Shown: piece after piece, positions 6,803 through 14,699 of the stretch
Layout: every line of letters begins with the position of its first letter
Position numbering within the stretch: position 1 is the first letter of the stretch
Assembly: GCA_028277515.1 (NCBI GenBank)
Contig: JANQGC010000331.1
Span: 1 to 16,313, forward strand
From: Anaerolineae bacterium
GTDB lineage: Bacteria > Chloroflexota > Anaerolineae > Promineifilales > Promineifilaceae
Direction of reading: 5' to 3'
Length of the DNA: 16,313 bases
Program-made: the position numbers and the translations under genes
The notes under the pieces: model-generated
What the model was told of the DNA's origin: nothing
The model's database searches: none
Seen by the model: only the letters and a program-made list of their open reading frames with translations

Positions 6803-9583
6803 ATGGCTCGAAATAATAAAAGTGCTCTAAGCCAGGATATACATTTACTGGGTAATATTCTCGGCCGTGTTATAAGGCGCCAGGCGGGAATTGAGATTTA
6901 TGAACTTGAAGAACGCATCCGGGCGCTGACCAAGACGAGAAGAATTGATGATGATCCCTCCATCGACACACGCCTGGCAACTATCGTTGGTGATTTGGAC
7001 AACCATGAGGCAGACCTGGTCGCCAGGGCCTTCACAGTTTATTTCGAGTTGATTAACCTCGCCGAAGAACAGCACCGTGTACGCGTTTTGCGCGCCCGGG
7101 AATCGGAAGCTCATCCTGAGCCATTAGCAGAATCAATTTCCGCCGCACTGGCTCAACTGCGGCAAATGGGTGTCAGTAATTATGAAATGGGGCAGCTATT
7201 AGAGCGTCTGCATATTGAACTGGTCTTCACCGCCCATCCCACACAAGCCAAGCGACGGACAATGCTTTCCAAGCTACGGCGTATTGCCCAGGCCTTAAAT
7301 GATCTGGACGCGCATGATATTTTACCTTCGGAACGAGAACGGATTATTTCCCAGATTACGGCCGAGGTAACGCTTTCCTGGCTGACCAACCGCAGCAGAA
7401 CAACAAAACCATCTGTGACTGACGAGGTTCGGACAGGACTATACTATTTTGATGTCACCTTATGGGAAACGCTGCCGCAGATTTATGAGGCGATGGCTTC
7501 TGCTTTGAATCGTTATTATCCCAGGTTGGATATGCCGGAGCGCTTTATCACGTTCGGCTCCTGGATTGGGGGTGATCGTGATGGAAATCCAAACGTAACG
7601 GCTGATATCACCGCAGAAACCTTGCGCCTGCACCGTGGGCTTTCTGTGGAAAAATTTCGGGCTAAAACGAAGTTGTTGGATCGTTCGTTAAGCATTTCCA
7701 GCGAGTTGATCGATCTCGATAAAACATTGCAGCCCTTCCTGGATAACAGTGAAACGAATACTGAACATGTTGGATATTTACGTGATCGCTACCCCAATGA
7801 ACCTTACCGACTATGGGCAGCGATGCTAGGCGCAGCCCTGGCCGAAGCGTCGGCCGGTGACATGATTTCGCGTTTAAAGGGTTTGGCAAATCCGCCCTTG
7901 TCCATCCGTAGAAAGGAAGACCTGACAACCCCCTTGAATCGCATGGAGCAGACGCTAGAGGCCTTGGGACTGCAAGATGTGTCTGACACCGATTTAGCCT
8001 GGATTCAGACACAGGCATCTGTATTTGGATTACACGCTGCCTGCCTGGACATTCGCCAATATAGCGATTTCAACACGGCCGTTCTTGATGAGTTGTTGAC
8101 TAAACTGGGAAAAATGTCTGACTTTGCCTCACTATCCGGTCGTGATCGGGAAGCAGTTTTATCGCGGTTGCTCAACGAGCCAATCCCTGATTTAGAACAA
8201 TTAGATGATTTATCAACTGAGACGCAGGAAACCATTGCTCTGTTTCAAATTTTAAAACGGGCGGTCGATTTTTATGGATCTGAACTCTTTGGCCCCTATA
8301 TTGTTAGCATGACACACGGAGCCGAAGATATCCTGGCACCTATGGTTTTAGCTTATTGGTTTGGATTGATATTGGAGCCTGAATCTGAGCATGATGGGAT
8401 GGCATTCACCCCCTTATTTGAGACAAGAGCTGACTTAGAAGCTGCGCCGGAGATCATGAACAGCCTGTTTAATCATCCCCAATATGGCCGCCACCTGGAT
8501 CGGTTAGGGCGCGAGCAGACGATCATGATCGGTTATTCTGATAGTAATAAGGATGCCGGTTACCTAGCTGCCAATTGGGAGCTTTATCAAGCACAAGAAG
8601 CGTTAGCCAACGTTTGCAGTGAGGCGGAAGTGATCCTGACTTTGTTTCACGGCCGTGGGGGAACAATTGCCCGAGGAGGGGGGCCGGCGAATCGGGCGAT
8701 TCTTGCCCAACCACCCGGATCGGTCGGGGGGCGCATTCGCGTGACGGAACAGGGTGAGGTGATTGATGAGCGTTATGCCCATCCGGCCATTACCCGCCGC
8801 CATTTGGAGCAAGTTGTACACTCCGTTTTGTTGTCAAGCGTCCCGGATAAATACCAGGCAGACCGGAAACCCAGACCTGACTGGCGGAAAGCGATGGAAG
8901 AGCTAGCAGCAATTTCTTATAAAGCGTATCGCCAGTTGATTTATGAAACACCTGACTTGCTGACTTATTGGAGTCAGGCCACCCCATTAAATGAGATCAG
9001 TCAAATGCATATTGGTTCAAGACCGGCACGACGAACGGCGCAGGCTACCTTTGACAGCCTGCGCGCCATCCCTTGGGGCTTTAGCTGGATGCAGTCTCGC
9101 CACGTATTGCCTGGATGGTATGGCGTTGGCCATGCACTTGCAGCTTATGCCGTTTCGCTTGATGGGCGTAACCTCTTACAGGAGATGTATCAAGATTGGC
9201 CTTTCTTTAAAGTGATTATTGACAATGCGCAAGTTTCTCTGGCTAAGGCGGATATGGGAATCGGCCGACTATATGCTGGATTGGTGGAGGATGAAGCGGT
9301 CAGGGAAAAGATATTCGGCACTATTGAAGCGGCATTTGAGATGACAATTAAGTGGATAAATATCATTACCGGCCAACAGGAACTGTTAGAAAATGATCTA
9401 GTGCTTCAGCGCTCAGTGCGGCAGCGCAACCCTTATGTGGATCCCCTGAATTTCATCCAGGTCAGTCTGCTGCGCCGCCTGCGGGCAATGCCTGATCCGG
9501 ATTCAGAAGAGGGTGAAAAGTTGTTACAGTCAATTTTCCTGACGATTAATGGCATTGCGTCCGGTTTGAAGAATACGGGCTAA
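6803..9583 (+). CDS. ppc: Phosphoenolpyruvate carboxylase
   Basis: Cytosolic anaplerotic enzyme converting phosphoenolpyruvate and bicarbonate to oxaloacetate. The 926-residue protein has full family length. Landmarks in order: the catalytic-histidine motif FTAHPTQAKRRT (about 142-153, plant-like Q where the E. coli enzyme has E); FGSWIGGDRDGNPNVT (about 251-266); IGYSDSNKDAG (about 575-585, usually SDSGKDAG); the glycine-rich substrate loop FHGRGGTIARGGGP (about 614-627) followed by QPPGSVGGRIRVTEQGEVI; GSRPARR (about 737-743); SLRAIPW; and the conserved C-terminal tail NGIASGLKNTG. All visible catalytic motifs are intact, so it is likely active. The start ATG has AAGGG eight bases upstream. 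It lies in the same direction as odhAB and supplies the same cycle with oxaloacetate. Its stop (TAA 9581-9583) overlaps the stop of the opposite-strand kinase gene. Confidence 0.96.
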   Translation: MARNNKSALSQDIHLLGNILGRVIRRQAGIEIYELEERIRALTKTRRIDDDPSIDTRLATIVGDLDNHEADLVARAFTVYFELINLAEEQHRVRVLRARESEAHPEPLAESISAALAQLRQMGVSNYEMGQLLERLHIELVFTAHPTQAKRRTMLSKLRRIAQALNDLDAHDILPSERERIISQITAEVTLSWLTNRSRTTKPSVTDEVRTGLYYFDVTLWETLPQIYEAMASALNRYYPRLDMPERFITFGSWIGGDRDGNPNVTADITAETLRLHRGLSVEKFRAKTKLLDRSLSISSELIDLDKTLQPFLDNSETNTEHVGYLRDRYPNEPYRLWAAMLGAALAEASAGDMISRLKGLANPPLSIRRKEDLTTPLNRMEQTLEALGLQDVSDTDLAWIQTQASVFGLHAACLDIRQYSDFNTAVLDELLTKLGKMSDFASLSGRDREAVLSRLLNEPIPDLEQLDDLSTETQETIALFQILKRAVDFYGSELFGPYIVSMTHGAEDILAPMVLAYWFGLILEPESEHDGMAFTPLFETRADLEAAPEIMNSLFNHPQYGRHLDRLGREQTIMIGYSDSNKDAGYLAANWELYQAQEALANVCSEAEVILTLFHGRGGTIARGGGPANRAILAQPPGSVGGRIRVTEQGEVIDERYAHPAITRRHLEQVVHSVLLSSVPDKYQADRKPRPDWRKAMEELAAISYKAYRQLIYETPDLLTYWSQATPLNEISQMHIGSRPARRTAQATFDSLRAIPWGFSWMQSRHVLPGWYGVGHALAAYAVSLDGRNLLQEMYQDWPFFKVIIDNAQVSLAKADMGIGRLYAGLVEDEAVREKIFGTIEAAFEMTIKWINIITGQQELLENDLVLQRSVRQRNPYVDPLNFIQVSLLRRLRAMPDPDSEEGEKLLQSIFLTINGIASGLKNTG

Positions 9584-11889
9584 CTCGCAATTTTCAGATA
9601 AGGTTTTAAGAAATTAAGCACTTTGTCCTCATCATAAGCCTTAGCCAAAATTTGCAGCTTCTGAGTAAAAGGATGATAGTCCGGATTGTTTTTTTCAAGA
9701 TCTAAGGCCCGCTCATATATTCCCGGCATATTGCCTTTCATAGCCAAATCATAAAGCTCATTTAAGTCGCTTTCTAATGGTGAGATGAGTTGGCCGTTTG
9801 CAAAATTGGATTCAGCCGGGTTGACGCCAATGATATGCGGGGTGTGTTCGAGGTTAAACGACTGCTCGATCTCAATGACGGGTAAAGTTAAATCAAACCA
9901 AAAAGCACTGCCACTTCCTTCTTTGCTTTCCAGTTGAATTTCACTACCCATCGCCTGGATGAGCTGTTGGCTAATGGGCAAACCTAAACCGGTGCCATCA
10001 ACAGATGAAAGATCCGAAGATAGCTGTTCAAACGGTTGAAATATGAGTGAGAAGTTTGTTGGATTTATGCCAATGCCTGTATCGGAGATAGTAAATCTGA
10101 TTCGCTTGGTTGGTTTTAATTCCCCATTCGTTTGGAGGGCAGCGGTTTGATTTTTTAATATTTGTGTCCGGAAAAGGATAGTTCCTTCTGCTGTGAAATT
10201 GATGGCGTTGCTCAATAAATTGATCAATACTTGCCGTAGTCGTTTTTCATCAACCTCAATGCCGGAGGGTAGATGGGTGCTCCGTTCATCTATAAATTCT
10301 AATCCTTTTTCTTTGGCCCGTAACTGCATCATGCTAACAACACCATCTAAAAAGGTTGGCAGGTGAACAGGGGTGGGTTGGAGCCATAGTTTCCCGGTTT
10401 CAATTTTTGCCAGATCAAGAATATCATTTATCAATGTCAATAGGTGCCTTCCACTTTCATCTATGACGTCCAATCCTTCATTGGCTAAGGACGGCAACCT
10501 TTGATCTCTTTTGAGAATTTGAGTGTATCCTAGAATAGCATTCAGGGGAGTGCGAAGCTCATGGCTCATATTAGCCAGGAAATTGCTTTTGGCTTGACTG
10601 GCTGCTTCCGCTTTTTGACGAGCCGTTTGCGCTTCTGTGAACAAACGAGCATTTCGTTCCGTCAATATGCGCAAGTTGGCGGCCATTTCGCTAAAGGTTG
10701 ATCCTGCTTTGCGAACCTGGCGGATAATGGCGTTAAAGGCACGGGCTAATTGGCCGATCTCATCTTCAGAGTGGATTGACAGCGCGCGAGTGGTGATAGT
10801 GAGATGACGGGTTAAGTCACCTTGAGCCACCGCGCCCATTTCTGAGGTGAGTTGGCGCAAATCCAAATTGGCGACTTGACGAGCAATATCAGTAACCCTG
10901 CCTAATGGGTTGGTGATGCTGCGCGAAATGAGAAGACCGGACCCCAAGGCCGTGAAGATGGCCAGACCCATTGTAAATAGGAGCAACCACTGTGTTTGCG
11001 TTGCCTGTGTTTGCGTTGTTGCCGCGGCCGTTTGGAAATCGGTTGCCACATTGCTTGAAATTGCGGCGCCAGCCTCGCGGATCATCGGTCCAACCACATT
11101 CAGGCGATCCCCAACGATTTCCTGCTGTTGGCTGTAATTTTCTTGAATAGCGACGAAGCTTTGCGCGTAGGTATCGACGGCCGTTTGCGCATCTTGGGCC
11201 ATGGTTCCATAAACAGGACTTTCAATCGCCTTACCCAGCTTGGAAAACGAAGTTTGAAAATTAGCATGCCAGCGATTAAATTCATCGATCCAGTAAGGAT
11301 CGCCACTTTCCAAATACTGGAACGCAGCAACCCGCATTAACAGCAGCGCTCGCTGGGCATTTCCGGCTTGGTAAGATGTTTCGGTGTCATTGGAAAAAAA
11401 GGAGTTGGCTCGAATTTGTTCCAGCTTGATCTCGGCCAATCGCCCTTGCTTATCTAAGTCAACCAGCAGATTCTGGTCCCGGGTTTCTAACAATTCACTG
11501 ACAAGGTTGAAATCATCACCATATGATTGAATCCCGTTTTTGATTTCGTCCAAATAGAGAAGTCTTCGATGGTTTGAAATAATCGGTTCGGATAGGCTAA
11601 TGAGTTCGTCAAAATGATCGTATTCCGCCCGATACCTCTCCAAATCAACCGGATTTTGTTGATCCATATATTGCAGCGCGTAAAAGTGGGTCGCCCAAAC
11701 ACTGGCTACAACCTGGTCGGCGAGATGTTGTTCAGTTGCCAGATTTTCCGCAAGCTCAACCACCGTTTCATTAATCTGGTTAATTCGCAATAAAGCTACG
11801 ATGATGACCAGAGCCATTAATGACAGAGCAATCACATAGCCAATAAAAATTTTTGTACCAACTTTGAAATTGTAAAAATATTTGAACAT
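9580..11889 (-). CDS. Membrane-bound sensor histidine kinase with HAMP and HisKA domains, lacking a receiver
   Basis: The 769-residue protein has a first membrane helix (about 13-35), an extracytoplasmic mainly helical sensor region (about 36-299, probably a four-helix-bundle or CHASE3-like module), a second membrane helix (about 300-321), and a HAMP region (about 323-395) with some 20 extra residues. A short coiled coil (396-432) leads to HisKA, with phosphoacceptor H443 in FLANMSHELRTPLN. The ATPase domain (about 540-670) shows N561 (LINLLSNAINF), DTGIGI (603-608) and GTGLGL (632-637). The last ~68 residues (SPLESDLNELYDLAMKGNM ... FLKPYL) form a helical tail that I know from hybrid kinases of cyanobacteria and Chloroflexi, where it normally follows a receiver domain. 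Here only a short linker (PHIIGVNPAES) stands in that place. It is the third gene of the operon, 23 nt after the NarL-type regulator, with AAAGGTGA before the ATG. The ligand is unknown. Confidence 0.9.
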   Translation of the reverse strand: MFKYFYNFKVGTKIFIGYVIALSLMALVIIVALLRINQINETVVELAENLATEQHLADQVVASVWATHFYALQYMDQQNPVDLERYRAEYDHFDELISLSEPIISNHRRLLYLDEIKNGIQSYGDDFNLVSELLETRDQNLLVDLDKQGRLAEIKLEQIRANSFFSNDTETSYQAGNAQRALLLMRVAAFQYLESGDPYWIDEFNRWHANFQTSFSKLGKAIESPVYGTMAQDAQTAVDTYAQSFVAIQENYSQQQEIVGDRLNVVGPMIREAGAAISSNVATDFQTAAATTQTQATQTQWLLLFTMGLAIFTALGSGLLISRSITNPLGRVTDIARQVANLDLRQLTSEMGAVAQGDLTRHLTITTRALSIHSEDEIGQLARAFNAIIRQVRKAGSTFSEMAANLRILTERNARLFTEAQTARQKAEAASQAKSNFLANMSHELRTPLNAILGYTQILKRDQRLPSLANEGLDVIDESGRHLLTLINDILDLAKIETGKLWLQPTPVHLPTFLDGVVSMMQLRAKEKGLEFIDERSTHLPSGIEVDEKRLRQVLINLLSNAINFTAEGTILFRTQILKNQTAALQTNGELKPTKRIRFTISDTGIGINPTNFSLIFQPFEQLSSDLSSVDGTGLGLPISQQLIQAMGSEIQLESKEGSGSAFWFDLTLPVIEIEQSFNLEHTPHIIGVNPAESNFANGQLISPLESDLNELYDLAMKGNMPGIYERALDLEKNNPDYHPFTQKLQILAKAYDEDKVLNFLKPYLKIAS

Positions 11890-11912
11890 AAATCATTCTC
11901 ACCTTTACTGCA

Positions 11913-12566
11913 TCACAGTTTCGATATTCCTTCCTGTAAAGCGTATAAAGCTGCTTGAGTACGGTTGGCTAGATGGAGTTTGCTGAGAATATTGCTTACA
12001 TGAAAGCGAACCGTTCTGGTCGTGATCGATAGTTGTTGAGCGATTTCTTTGTCGGTCAGACCCTGTGCAATTAGTTGCAAGACAACGATTTCACGTTCTG
12101 TAAGAGGAGTATCAGTTGGTGGAAGGGGAGATGGCCGGCTGATTTCTTGGATTAATTTACGAGCGATGGTTGGATGAAGCGATAATTCCCCTTGATAAAC
12201 GTCACGAATCGCTTGCAGCAAAATTTCAGGAGGGGCATCTTTTAATAAATAACCTTGTGCGCCTGATTTAATAGCGGGAAAGACTTTATCATCTTCGGTA
12301 AAACTGGTGACAACCAAGATCTTGGCTGAAGGATCATTCCTTTTAATCTCAACAATGGCCTGCAGTCCGTCTTTGCGCGGCATAACGAGATCGAGAAGGA
12401 TCACATCAGGCTTCAGCTCTTGCGCTAATATTACGGCTTCCACCCCATCTTCAGCTTGACCGACGAGATCCAAATCAGGGATGTTACTGAACATCGCGGC
12501 CATCCCCTCGCGTACCACTGGATGATCATCTGCGATAAGAATGCGAATGCTTTGCTTATCTTTCAT
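11913..12566 (-). CDS. NarL/LuxR-family response regulator
   Basis: The 217-residue regulator has an N-terminal receiver (about 7-122) with acidic D13-D14, phosphoacceptor D59 in VILLDLVMP, T87/S88 in VVTSF, and K109 in YLLKDA. A short proline-rich linker leads to a LuxR-type helix-turn-helix (about 153-214) containing LTEREIVVLQLIAQGLTDKE and TVRFHVSNILSKL. All residues needed for phosphorylation are present, so it is a phosphorylation-controlled DNA-binding transcription factor. It starts 3 nt after the stop of the HisKA_3 kinase, with AAAGGA from the end of that gene as its ribosome-binding site. This makes translational coupling likely and identifies the kinase as its cognate partner, as is usual for HisKA_3-NarL pairs. 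The target genes are not known; the divergent sugar transporter is one candidate. Confidence 0.95.
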   Translation of the reverse strand: MKDKQSIRILIADDHPVVREGMAAMFSNIPDLDLVGQAEDGVEAVILAQELKPDVILLDLVMPRKDGLQAIVEIKRNDPSAKILVVTSFTEDDKVFPAIKSGAQGYLLKDAPPEILLQAIRDVYQGELSLHPTIARKLIQEISRPSPLPPTDTPLTEREIVVLQLIAQGLTDKEIAQQLSITTRTVRFHVSNILSKLHLANRTQAALYALQEGISKL

Positions 12567-12569
12567 GGT

Positions 12570-14306
12570 TTAAATTCCTTTTCTCGAAAGGTTTTTCAGG
12601 GCCAGTTTGATTGTCGTTCCCTGGCCGTGGGCGGAGATTACTTCCAATTCGCCCCCGAGCAAGGCAGCGCGTTCGCTCATAGTAGATAATCCAATCCCAC
12701 CGAGACAGGCCTTTGAATTCGGATCAAAACCAATGCCATTATCTAATACGGTCAAGATGATATTTTCTGAATCGGCGTATAGTTTTATGGTCACTGATGT
12801 GGCTTTGGCATGTTTAAGCGTGTTGTTAAGGGCTTCTTTCGACACAGCATATAACACTTCTTCAAATTCCTGAGGAACCACTGATTCGCCGTTGACGAGA
12901 AGTTGTGTGCCGACCCCTGAGCGACCTTCTACAGCATCCAGACGGTGTTGTAAAGCTCCGATTAATCCTTCTTGTTCCAGTTCCGGCGGCCGAAGTTCAA
13001 ACAGCAGCAACCGCAGCTCTTTAAGTGCCTGCCTTGAAATGTCCTCCAGGCGAGACAAATTCCTCTCGCCTTGCTTTAGGTCGTTCAAACGATAGGCATC
13101 CTTGCCGGCCCTGGCAAAGAGATTGACGCTGTACATAAGCTGGGTCACGGAATCATGCAATTCTCGTGCTAACCGGCTGCGCTCTTCTAATATGGCAGCC
13201 CTTTCCGCTTTGCGTCTTAATCTGATACTTTCTACGACGATCCCCAGGTGATCGGCAGTAGCTGTCAATAGAGTTGCCAGGTTGGGATCGGCGTTATTGG
13301 AGTGTTTTTTATTGAAGTAGATACTTAATGCACCCAGAATATGGTTTCCAACACGGATAGGTACACCATAATAATTATCAACGAGGACATGATTTGTTTT
13401 TAATGTTAGTGGTTTGTGGTTGGTGATGATTGCCTGTGCTTTTTCATCCCCAAAACACCGCGCTTCTTCCGATGATTTGAATCCCAAATAGGCTGCTAAT
13501 TCGCTCTTCTCTTTGACCAGGTGGATTGTCCCTTTTTCGCTCTCTGCCACTTCTAAAACAGATTGAAGCGCCCGATTTAAAATTGTTTGCAGTTGTAATG
13601 ATTCACCGGCAAGGGCAGTGACCTGGTAGATCGTTGCCAATTCGTTTGTCCGGCTCTCAACGCTTTGGGCTAACTCTGTTGCAAGTTTGCGTATTTCAGT
13701 TTCGGCCTGGCGTCGCTCCGAAATTTCCGCTTCTAACCTGATGTTGGCCCTGGCTAATTCGGCCGTGCGCTGCTGCACGCGAACTTCCTGCTCCACATTT
13801 GCCTTTTGCAACGCCTTTGCTATTTCCTGCCTTTCCTGGATTTCAATCTGCAAACGTTTATTTTGCTGTTCAAGTTTGGATTGCAAGTCACGAAGCGCTA
13901 AATGGGTTTGCACCCGAGCGTACACTTCCTCGATTTGAAAGGGTTTTGTGATGTAATCTGCGGCACCTACCTGAAAGCCTTTCACTTTGTGAAGGGTATC
14001 ATCCAGAGCAGTCATAAATATGATCGGGATATGCTTCGTTTCCTTGTTAGATTTAAATCGAATACAGGTTTCGTATCCATCCATACCTGGCATGAGTACA
14101 TCGAGCAAGATGATATCCGGCTTCATGTATTCTGCTCGCCTTAAAGCGGTAGTCCCACTGCGAGCCATCATTATTTCAAATCCTAAACTTTCAAAATAAC
14201 GATGTAATGTTTCCAGATTTGCAGGTGTATCATCAACAATTAGAACCGTGGGGATGTTCCGGACCGGTTCATTTAAATTAAGGCCAGCTTCCTGTGTATT
14301 CGTCAT
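12570..14306 (-). CDS. Soluble REC-GAF-HisKA_3 histidine kinase
   Basis: The 578-residue protein starts with a complete receiver domain (about 19-138: D25-D26, phosphoacceptor D69 in IILLDVLMPGMDG, T99 in IIFMTA, K121 in YITKPF). A long coiled coil follows (about 140-222), then a GAF domain (about 223-360), then a NarX-type HisKA_3 dimerisation domain with phosphoacceptor H384 in RLARELHDSVTQ, and an ATPase domain (N494/N495 in EALNNTLKHA, DNGIGF 522-527, GGIGLSTM 536-543). No membrane segment or signal is seen, so the signal is cytosolic: a GAF ligand and/or phosphorylation of its own receiver. It is first in its operon, with AAGGTGA seven bases before the ATG. The next gene, 3 nt on, is the NarL-type regulator it should phosphorylate. 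The N-terminal receiver suggests input from another kinase, possibly the membrane kinase of the same operon. Confidence 0.94.
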   Translation of the reverse strand: MTNTQEAGLNLNEPVRNIPTVLIVDDTPANLETLHRYFESLGFEIMMARSGTTALRRAEYMKPDIILLDVLMPGMDGYETCIRFKSNKETKHIPIIFMTALDDTLHKVKGFQVGAADYITKPFQIEEVYARVQTHLALRDLQSKLEQQNKRLQIEIQERQEIAKALQKANVEQEVRVQQRTAELARANIRLEAEISERRQAETEIRKLATELAQSVESRTNELATIYQVTALAGESLQLQTILNRALQSVLEVAESEKGTIHLVKEKSELAAYLGFKSSEEARCFGDEKAQAIITNHKPLTLKTNHVLVDNYYGVPIRVGNHILGALSIYFNKKHSNNADPNLATLLTATADHLGIVVESIRLRRKAERAAILEERSRLARELHDSVTQLMYSVNLFARAGKDAYRLNDLKQGERNLSRLEDISRQALKELRLLLFELRPPELEQEGLIGALQHRLDAVEGRSGVGTQLLVNGESVVPQEFEEVLYAVSKEALNNTLKHAKATSVTIKLYADSENIILTVLDNGIGFDPNSKACLGGIGLSTMSERAALLGGELEVISAHGQGTTIKLALKNLSRKGI

Positions 14307-14386
14307 GATGAATCACCTTAATTCCATTTCGTGGAAAAGAAAATGAAAAGATACGTTTTAAGTTTTCTAGCGAGGATGTTTGTAAG

Positions 14387-14415
14387 ATTATACTTCGCTC
14401 GCTGCTTAATTTCAC
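14387..14415 (-). promoter_or_regulatory. Candidate promoter of the kinase/regulator operon
   Basis: On the minus strand a perfect TATAAT lies at 14392-14387. Seventeen bases upstream is GTGAAA (14415-14410), a weak -35. A start near 14380 would give a leader of about 75 nt before the kinase ATG at 14306. A weak -35 is common for activated promoters. TTGACG a little further upstream (14422-14417) is spaced 24 nt away, too far for a classical -35. Confidence 0.35.
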
Positions 14416-14435
14416 ACGTCAACACATCCAGAGAC

Positions 14436-14454
14436 TTGACCTGTCAAAAATGAC
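14436..14454. promoter_or_regulatory. Operator-like TGAC half-site cluster
   Basis: TTGAC-CT-GTCAA (14436-14447) is a 12-bp interrupted palindrome. It shares its right half with a second one, GTCA-AAAA-TGAC (14443-14454). A further TTGACG lies on the minus strand at 14422-14417. The cluster is in the middle of a divergent promoter region, so it could bind the NarL-type regulator next door or a sugar-responsive repressor. The repeats are seen; binding is inference. Confidence 0.35.
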
Positions 14455-14527
14455 GGGACCACTGTCGAGAGTTACAGGAATATTATCCTTATTTGGCAAT
14501 ATAAATACTGGTGTTTCAGTCAGTGTT

Positions 14528-14556
14528 TTGCAGGAAAAGAATTGATATGCTGTAAA
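14528..14556 (+). promoter_or_regulatory. Candidate extended -10 promoter of the sugar transporter
   Basis: TTGCAG (14528-14533) and TGTAAA (14551-14556) are 17 nt apart. The second is preceded by TG-C (14548-14550), which makes an extended -10. Both hexamers are imperfect. It would give a leader of about 135 nt. TATAAA at 14500-14505 is an alternative -10 without a matching -35. Confidence 0.25.
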
Positions 14557-14699
14557 TAGCCAATTTCGACTGAACATCCTTTCCTTTGTTTATTGTCGGA
14601 TACGGAGAGAGGTAATAAGGATATTTCGCAGAACTTCAAAGACAAGTTTTATACAAACTGGTTTTTTTGAACCAATTATTTTGGGGTAAAAAGTTGCCT

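Larger units (their letters stand above)
14307..14699. other. Divergent intergenic region between kinase operon and sugar transporter
   Basis: The region is 393 nt, A/T rich, with no convincing protein-coding gene. It must hold promoters for both directions; candidates are listed separately. A run of SD-like bases (GGAGAGAGG, 14604-14612) has no suitable start codon after it. In-frame codons run upstream of the permease ATG to a TTG at 14667, but that codon has no ribosome-binding site. Confidence 0.6.

Noticed and set aside
8991..9215. Small plus-strand frame inside ppc
   Set aside because: It is a shifted-frame shadow within a conserved stretch of PEP carboxylase.
14604..14612. Ribosome-binding site GGAGAGAGG of a missed small gene
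   Set aside because: No ATG, GTG or TTG opens a useful frame at proper distance, and the frames there close quickly.
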